From NCBI GenBank assembly GCA_900772445.1, contig CAAHEL010000036.1, positions 1 to 10,662 on the forward strand: 10,662 nt of DNA. Reading direction: 5' to 3'. A program made the position numbers and the translations under genes. Below the pieces are notes generated by a model. The model did no database searches. It was not told the origin of the DNA and saw only the letters and a list, made by a program, of their open reading frames with translations. This stretch comes from Bacilli bacterium (GTDB lineage: Bacteria; Bacillota_I; Bacilli_A; RF39; UBA660). Positions 7,161 through 10,662 of this stretch are shown one piece after another (position 1 is the stretch's first letter; each line of letters opens with the position of its first letter).

Positions 7161-7781
7161 ATGATTGTTAAAAATATTATTAATGAAATATTACCGGATA
7201 TTTGGCCTATGGTATTAATTATTACGGTAATTATATCATCACTTAGAATTGCTTATTTAATTAAAGGTGGTAAAAAAATATGTATACATAGAGAATTACT
7301 TAGTTTAATTTTTGTTATTTATATACTTTGTTTATACCACGTTGTAACATTTCAAGATGTTAATTATGGTACTAATAATTTTGTACCATTTAGAGAAATA
7401 TTTAGGTATTCAATAGGTAGTGCTAAATTTATAAAAAATATTGTTGGTAATATCTTACTATTTGTACCATTTGGTTTCTTTAGTTCATATTATTTAAAAA
7501 ATAAAAAGATGTTAACTACTTTAATACTTACTTTAATAACATCTTCGACAATAGAAATAGTTCAATATTATATAGGTAGAGTATTTGATATAGATGATAT
7601 AATTTTAAATATTTTAGGAGGAATAGTTGGATTTTTACTTTATATTGGTTTTGATGCAATTAAAAATAGACTTCCTAAATTCTTTAGAAGTGATGCATTT
7701 TTAAATTTCTTAATAATATTAATTATCGTTTTAATAATTGTATATTCATTTAATTTAAATATTTTTGGAATATTTAGTTAG
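7161..7781 (+). CDS. VanZ-family membrane protein
   Basis: Integral membrane protein of 206 residues with about five helices (near 15-33, 45-62, 93-113, 116-134 and 145-163) and a sixth near 180-198. VanZ hallmarks are visible: NFVPF (73-77), NIVGNILLFVPFGFF (93-107), SSTIEIVQ (128-135), Arg140 and FDIDDIILNILGG (142-154). VanZ itself gives low-level teicoplanin resistance, and family members are implicated in tolerance to lipoglycopeptides and antimicrobial peptides; the mechanism is unsettled. GGAGG (7151-7155) precedes the ATG. Its place behind an XRE regulator and an E-loop ABC exporter suggests one envelope-defence module. The C-terminal helix after residue 178 extends past the core domain. 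Confidence 0.92.
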   Translation: MIVKNIINEILPDIWPMVLIITVIISSLRIAYLIKGGKKICIHRELLSLIFVIYILCLYHVVTFQDVNYGTNNFVPFREIFRYSIGSAKFIKNIVGNILLFVPFGFFSSYYLKNKKMLTTLILTLITSSTIEIVQYYIGRVFDIDDIILNILGGIVGFLLYIGFDAIKNRLPKFFRSDAFLNFLIILIIVLIIVYSFNLNIFGIFS

Positions 7782-7789
7782 GAGTAATT

Positions 7790-8236
7790 ATGTTTGAAAT
7801 AATAAATAACACTAGTAATAAATTAGTAGATATAGATATTTTAAAAGTCGAAGAATATGTTAAATTTATTTGTAAAAAACAAAATTTAGAAAATGCTATA
7901 TTTAATATAATATTTGTATCAAGTGAAGAAATACATAAAATAAATAAAGAATATAGAAACGTCGATAGAGTAACTGATGTAATTAGTTTTGCTCTTGAAG
8001 ATAATCAAGATATAAAATATGATGATTTTAGATTACTTGGAGATATTTATATATGTGTAGATAAAGTATACGAACAAGCAGAATTATATAATCACTCTAG
8101 TATGAGAGAATTATGTTTTTTAATAACACACGGTATTTTACATTTATTAGGATACGACCATATGAATGAAGAAGATGAAAAAGAAATGTTTACATTACAG
8201 GAGGAACTTTTAGATGAATATAAAATCAAAAGATAA
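7790..8236 (+). CDS. ybeY: Endoribonuclease YbeY, rRNA maturation factor
   Basis: Zinc-dependent endoribonuclease of the UPF0054 family, involved in 16S rRNA 3' processing and 70S quality control. The 148-residue protein has the metal site HGILHLLGYDH with His114, His118 and His124, and the upstream family motif RNVDRVTDVISFAL (56-69). Length is typical. The ATG is preceded by GGAG (7781-7784), which overlaps the VanZ stop codon. The gene overlaps dgkA by 23 bases. The ybeY-dgkA-cdd order is common in Firmicutes, where era usually follows; here smpB comes next and era is not in the window. Confidence 0.96.
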   Translation: MFEIINNTSNKLVDIDILKVEEYVKFICKKQNLENAIFNIIFVSSEEIHKINKEYRNVDRVTDVISFALEDNQDIKYDDFRLLGDIYICVDKVYEQAELYNHSSMRELCFLITHGILHLLGYDHMNEEDEKEMFTLQEELLDEYKIKR

Positions 8237-8597
8237 AAAAAGAACATTTTTAGATAGTGTTAAGAATTGCCTTGAAGGAATAAGTTATACAATTAATCAC
8301 GAAAATAATTTTAAAAGAGAAATATTTTTAGGAATATTAGCAATTATTGCCAGTATTATCTTAAAAGTAAATATTTTAGAATGGGTTATTGTTATACTTT
8401 TAATTAACTTTGTTTTAGTATGTGAATTAATTAATACTTCCCTTGAAAAAGCAGTAGATTTATATACTAAAGAATTTAATGAAACTGCTAAAATAGTTAA
8501 AGATGTAGCAGGGGCATCAGTATTTGTAATGTGTTTATTTTCAGCAGTTATTGGTATGATTATCTTTTTACCTAAAATAATTGATTTAATAAAATAA
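8214..8597 (+). CDS. dgkA: Undecaprenol/diacylglycerol kinase (DgkA family)
   Basis: Small membrane kinase of 127 residues. In Gram-positive bacteria this family mainly phosphorylates undecaprenol, recycling the lipid carrier for wall synthesis. Three hydrophobic helices are visible (about 36-50, 54-73 and 99-119). The catalytic segment CELINTSLEKAVDL holds Glu71, Asn74 and Glu78, followed by KDVAGASV (96-103), close to the family's KDxAAGAV. A conserved acidic His-Glu pair occurs at 29-30. AGGAGG (8199-8204) lies inside ybeY, nine bases before the ATG, so the 23-base overlap is real. The role fits the wall theme of the window (murG, murB, VanZ), although its operon mates are housekeeping genes. 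Confidence 0.94.
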   Translation: MNIKSKDKKRTFLDSVKNCLEGISYTINHENNFKREIFLGILAIIASIILKVNILEWVIVILLINFVLVCELINTSLEKAVDLYTKEFNETAKIVKDVAGASVFVMCLFSAVIGMIIFLPKIIDLIK

Positions 8598-8608
8598 AGG
8601 AGAAACTT

Positions 8609-8992
8609 ATGAAAGAAAAATTATTAAAATTATTAAATAATGCTTACGCACCATATTCTAAATTCTATGTTAGTGCAATTGTAGTTATGAAAGATGGCAC
8701 TGAATTTTATGGAGTAAATGTAGAAAATGCTAGTTATGGCGCTACTATATGTGCTGAAAGAAATGCTATAACAACAGCAATTACTAATGGGTACACTAAA
8801 GGAGACTTTAAAGAATTATATGTTATGACAAGTGGAGAAAAAATAAGTAGTTGTTGCTTTATTTGTAGACAAGTAATAACAGAGTTTTTTGATAAAAATT
8901 CTAAGATTACCCTTATGGATAAAGAAGGTAATACTAAAATACTTTCAGTAAATGAAATGTGTCCTTATCCTTTTGATGAAACAGATTTATAG
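8609..8992 (+). CDS. cdd: Cytidine deaminase with altered zinc motif neighbours
   Basis: Deaminates cytidine and deoxycytidine to the uridine forms for pyrimidine salvage. The 127-residue, tetrameric-type protein has the first zinc motif CAERNA (Cys48, proton shuttle Glu50) and the second zinc pair Cys83 and Cys86 in SCCFICRQ. The usual form of that motif is SPCGxCRQ: here Pro is Cys82 and Gly is Phe84, while all three zinc ligands and RQ remain. Substrate motifs NAYAPYSKF (11-19) and NVENASYG (37-44) are intact, so activity is likely. AAAGGAGA (8596-8603) precedes the ATG. The position between dgkA and smpB resembles the usual dgkA-cdd-era cluster of Firmicutes. Confidence 0.94.
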   Translation: MKEKLLKLLNNAYAPYSKFYVSAIVVMKDGTEFYGVNVENASYGATICAERNAITTAITNGYTKGDFKELYVMTSGEKISSCCFICRQVITEFFDKNSKITLMDKEGNTKILSVNEMCPYPFDETDL

Positions 8993-9001
8993 AGGTGTAA
9001 T

Positions 9002-9439
9002 ATGGAAATACTAAATAGAAAAGCAAGATATGATTACGAAATTGAAGAAACATATGAAGCAGGTATTGTTCTTACTGGAACAGAAATAAAATCAATTAGG
9101 GAAGGTAAGGTAAATATTAAAGATAGTTATGCAATAATAAGAAATAATGAAATATATTTATTAAATACTCATATTAGTTTATATGATGAAGGAAATAGAT
9201 TTAATCACGAAGAAGATAGAACAAGAAAATTATTAATGCATAAAAAAGAAATATTAAAATTAAGAGATAAACTAGAACAAGAAGGTTATACTTTAGTGCC
9301 ACTTAAGATGTATTTTGTTAAATCTAAATGTAAAGTATTAATTGGACTTGCTAAAGGTAAAAAATCTTATGATAAAAGAGAAACTATTAAAAAAAGAGAT
9401 ATAGAAAGAGAAATACAAAGGAATTATAAATTAAGATGA
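9002..9439 (+). CDS. smpB: SsrA-binding protein SmpB
   Basis: SmpB binds tmRNA (ssrA) and delivers it to stalled ribosomes for trans-translation. The 145-residue protein begins NRKARYDYEIEETYEAGIVL, the start of the conserved barrel, without the 5-10 residue basic lead seen in many homologues. It continues with LTGTEIKSIREGKVNIKDSYA (24-44, OB-fold core), RTRKLLMHKKEI (73-84) and VPLKMYFV (99-106), and ends in the basic tail DKRETIKKRDIEREIQR that enters the decoding centre. It stops at TGA, which shows that TGA is not Trp in this organism. AGAGGTG (8991-8997) precedes the ATG. No ssrA gene is seen in the window. It overlaps the apbE-type gene by four bases (ATGA). Confidence 0.97.
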   Translation: MEILNRKARYDYEIEETYEAGIVLTGTEIKSIREGKVNIKDSYAIIRNNEIYLLNTHISLYDEGNRFNHEEDRTRKLLMHKKEILKLRDKLEQEGYTLVPLKMYFVKSKCKVLIGLAKGKKSYDKRETIKKRDIEREIQRNYKLR

Positions 9440-10440
9440 ATAAAATAAAAGAAAATAAGTTTCTCTTTTTGTTTATCTTATTATTTATTATTGCTATTAT
9501 AGTATTTATATTAAATAAAATTACTTATACTTCATATGAGAAAAATTATTTCTATTTTGATACTTATATAAATATAAAAATTTATGCTAATAAAGATAAA
9601 AAAGAAGTAGATAAAATATTTAATGAAATAGATTATTTATGTTCTAGTTATCATAAACTAACTGATAAATATAATAGTTATGATAATATAATAAATATTT
9701 ATTACTTAAATGAAGTATTAGAAAATAATAAAGAAATAGAAATAGACCCTAGATTAAGTAAATTAATTAGTATAGGAATAGATTATTATAATAAAACTAA
9801 TGGATATATAAATATAGCTTCTTCAAATCTTATAGATATATGGAAAAGCTATATAGATAGTAAAGATAAAGTACCAGAATTATCTAGTTTAGAAAATGCT
9901 AATATTAATATATCTGATATAACTTTAGAAAATAATATTTATACTAAAAATAATAATATTAAATTAGATTTAGGTAGTTATACTAAAGGTTATATAACAG
10001 ATTTAATTGCTAATTATTTAGAAAGTTTAAAAATAGATAAATATTTAATTGATGCTGGAGGTAATATTAAAGTAGGTAATGCTTATAAAAAAGATAATTA
10101 TACTATTGGAATACAAGACCCAATTAATACAAATACAATATTTACTAAACTTAATATAAATAATCTATCAGTAGTAACAAGTGGAGACTATCAAAGATAT
10201 TATGAATATAATGGTATAAGATATAATCATATAATTAATCCATATACTAAAATGCCTAGTAATAACTTTAAAAGTGTAACTGTAATAACAAATAGTTCAC
10301 TTGTCGCAGATATTTATAGTACATATTTATTCCTAATAGATTTAGATACAGGATTAGATATAGTAAAAAATAATTCTAATTTAAAAGTTATTTGGTATAT
10401 AGATAAAGATAATATTATTAAAAGTGAAGACTATAATTAA
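9436..10440 (+). CDS. apbE: FAD:protein FMN transferase, ApbE family, TM-anchored
   Basis: ApbE enzymes use Mg-FAD to attach FMN covalently to Ser/Thr of exported or membrane redox proteins. The 334-residue product has an N-terminal membrane helix (about 9-27) with no Cys lipobox, so it is anchored by a helix and not as a lipoprotein. Family motifs in order: FDTYINIKIY (41-50), DLGSYTKGY (178-186, usual form DLGGIAKGY), IDAGGN (205-210), VVTSGDYQRYY (246-256), HIINPYT (265-271, usually HIIDPxTG) and ADIYST (291-296), whose Asp292 and Thr296 match the metal ligands. The catalytic domain therefore faces outside. The ATG overlaps the smpB TGA stop. No flavin-acceptor gene (for example RnfG, NqrC or an FMN-bind protein) is present. 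The gene is rich in Asn and Tyr. Confidence 0.9.
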   Translation: MNKIKENKFLFLFILLFIIAIIVFILNKITYTSYEKNYFYFDTYINIKIYANKDKKEVDKIFNEIDYLCSSYHKLTDKYNSYDNIINIYYLNEVLENNKEIEIDPRLSKLISIGIDYYNKTNGYINIASSNLIDIWKSYIDSKDKVPELSSLENANINISDITLENNIYTKNNNIKLDLGSYTKGYITDLIANYLESLKIDKYLIDAGGNIKVGNAYKKDNYTIGIQDPINTNTIFTKLNINNLSVVTSGDYQRYYEYNGIRYNHIINPYTKMPSNNFKSVTVITNSSLVADIYSTYLFLIDLDTGLDIVKNNSNLKVIWYIDKDNIIKSEDYN

Positions 10441-10464
10441 TTTTATAGTTTTCTTTTTATTTTT
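10426..10464 (+). terminator. Intrinsic terminator after apbE
   Basis: An 11-base-pair stem, GAAGACTATAA (10426-10436) with TTATAGTTTTC (10443-10453), includes one G-T wobble and encloses a six-base loop. A T-rich tract (10454-10464) follows. The left arm overlaps the last codons of apbE. It closes the long operon that starts near 4513. Confidence 0.85.
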
Positions 10465-10465
10465 A

Positions 10466-10494
10466 TTGTAAAATAATGAATTTTATGATATCAT
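10466..10494 (+). promoter_or_regulatory. Promoter ahead of the poly-G gene
   Basis: TTGTAA (10466-10471) and TATCAT (10489-10494) are separated by 17 bases, and TGA just before the -10 gives an extended -10. The -10 hexamer is identical to that of the rpsP promoter. Transcription would start near 10501, leaving a leader of about 64 bases before the ATG at 10565. Confidence 0.55.
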
Positions 10495-10518
10495 TTATTT
10501 GTAAGGTAAATAAAAAAA

Positions 10519-10536
10519 TTGTAAGAAAATTTACAA
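10519..10536. repeat. Inverted repeat in the leader of the poly-G gene
   Basis: TTGTAA (10519-10524) and TTACAA (10531-10536) form a six-base-pair stem with a GAAAAT loop, flanked by A-runs on both sides. On the - strand the hairpin is followed by seven T, so it could be a weak terminator for a gene coming from the right. On the + strand it lies between promoter and ribosome binding site and might be an operator or leader hairpin. The two readings cannot be told apart here. Confidence 0.45.
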
Positions 10537-10564
10537 AAAAATGATGAAAGAAGGTGTCCCTCTT

Positions 10565-10662
10565 ATGAATAAAAATAGTCTTAATATTGTTAACTACAAG
10601 TTAATTGGGGGGGGGGCAAAATAACTATCTAAATGCTTATAATATAAGGAATTATAATAAAA
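10565..10662 (+). CDS. Start of a putative phase-variable gene (poly-G in codons 15-17), partial at window end
   Basis: I do not recognise a family. The ATG at 10565 has AAGGTG (10551-10556) at good spacing and a promoter upstream. In-frame ATGs at 10541 and 10544 lack a ribosome binding site. The frame reads MNKNSLNIVNYKLIGGG and then, with the ten G present, stops at 10622-10624 after 19 residues. With nine G it continues QNNYLNAYNIRNYNK to the window edge without a stop; with eleven it stops within a few codons. The as-read sequence would be an OFF state. The visible residues are Asn/Tyr-rich and show no signal peptide. A minus-strand open frame also crosses this stretch, so the coding assignment is tentative; 46 bases of open frame are weak support alone. 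Confidence 0.4.
10607..10616. repeat. Homopolymer of ten G
   Basis: Ten consecutive G in a sequence where runs of even five G are otherwise absent. Such tracts mutate by slipped-strand mispairing and are classical phase-variation switches when placed early in a reading frame, as here. An assembly or sequencing length error is the main alternative. Confidence 0.97.

Noticed and set aside
7757..7775. Inverted repeat AAATATT/AATATTT at the end of the VanZ gene as a terminator
   Set aside because: It has no T-tract after it, is all A-T in the stem and lies inside coding sequence; AT-rich DNA gives such repeats by chance. The next gene follows eight bases later in the same operon.
10594..10662. 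Minus-strand ORF ending just left of the poly-G tract
   Set aside because: The frame is open for only about 20 codons, and the + strand has a promoter, ribosome binding site and ATG. It is kept as an alternative in the findings, not annotated.
1..10662. Mycoplasma genetic code (TGA as Trp)
   Set aside because: smpB ends at TGA at its normal length and Trp codons are TGG throughout.
1..10662. CRISPR arrays, tRNA or rRNA genes, insertion sequences
   Set aside because: No regularly spaced repeats, no cloverleaf-like or rRNA-like segments, no transposase ORF and no terminal inverted repeats were seen.

Overview
This very AT-rich window reads as chromosomal DNA from a low-GC Gram-positive bacterium (Bacillota/Bacilli type, possibly one of the uncultured gut Bacilli lineages; that placement is an inference). 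Peptidoglycan genes (murG, murB), an undecaprenol-type kinase and strong AGGAGG ribosome binding sites point to a walled cell. TGG encodes Trp and TGA ends smpB, so the standard code is used, not the Mycoplasma code. All genes lie on the + strand, in four transcription units separated by clear intrinsic terminators.

Unit 1 (about 3-2144) starts with a good promoter and carries rpsP, khpA, folD, a yceD-family gene and rpmF: ribosome assembly plus one-carbon metabolism. Unit 2 (2146-2476) is one small gene for a membrane-anchored zinc ribbon protein. Unit 3 (2476-4491) is murG-murB, the lipid II glycosyltransferase and the UDP-MurNAc-forming reductase. Unit 4 (4513-10464) is a tightly packed nine-gene run with gaps of about ten bases or overlaps. 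It begins with an XRE regulator, an ABC ATPase with a Glu in the Q-loop position, its ABC-2 permease and a VanZ-family membrane protein, which together look like an envelope-stress or peptide-antibiotic resistance module. It continues with the housekeeping genes ybeY, dgkA/udpK, cdd, smpB and an apbE-type flavin transferase.

The last 200 bases are the most unusual. After the apbE terminator there is a promoter, a 5' leader with a small inverted repeat, a ribosome binding site and an ATG. Fourteen codons later comes a run of ten consecutive G in an otherwise G-poor sequence. With ten G the frame closes six codons after the tract begins; with nine G it stays open to the window edge. This is the signature of a phase-variable gene switched by slippage, although a sequencing or assembly error in the homopolymer would look the same.

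Across the whole window the tetramer CATG never occurs and GATC occurs once. Histidine codons switch from CAT to CAC exactly when the next base is G (11 of 11), and Asp codons before C are mostly GAC. This suggests long selection against both palindromes, as expected from restriction systems.
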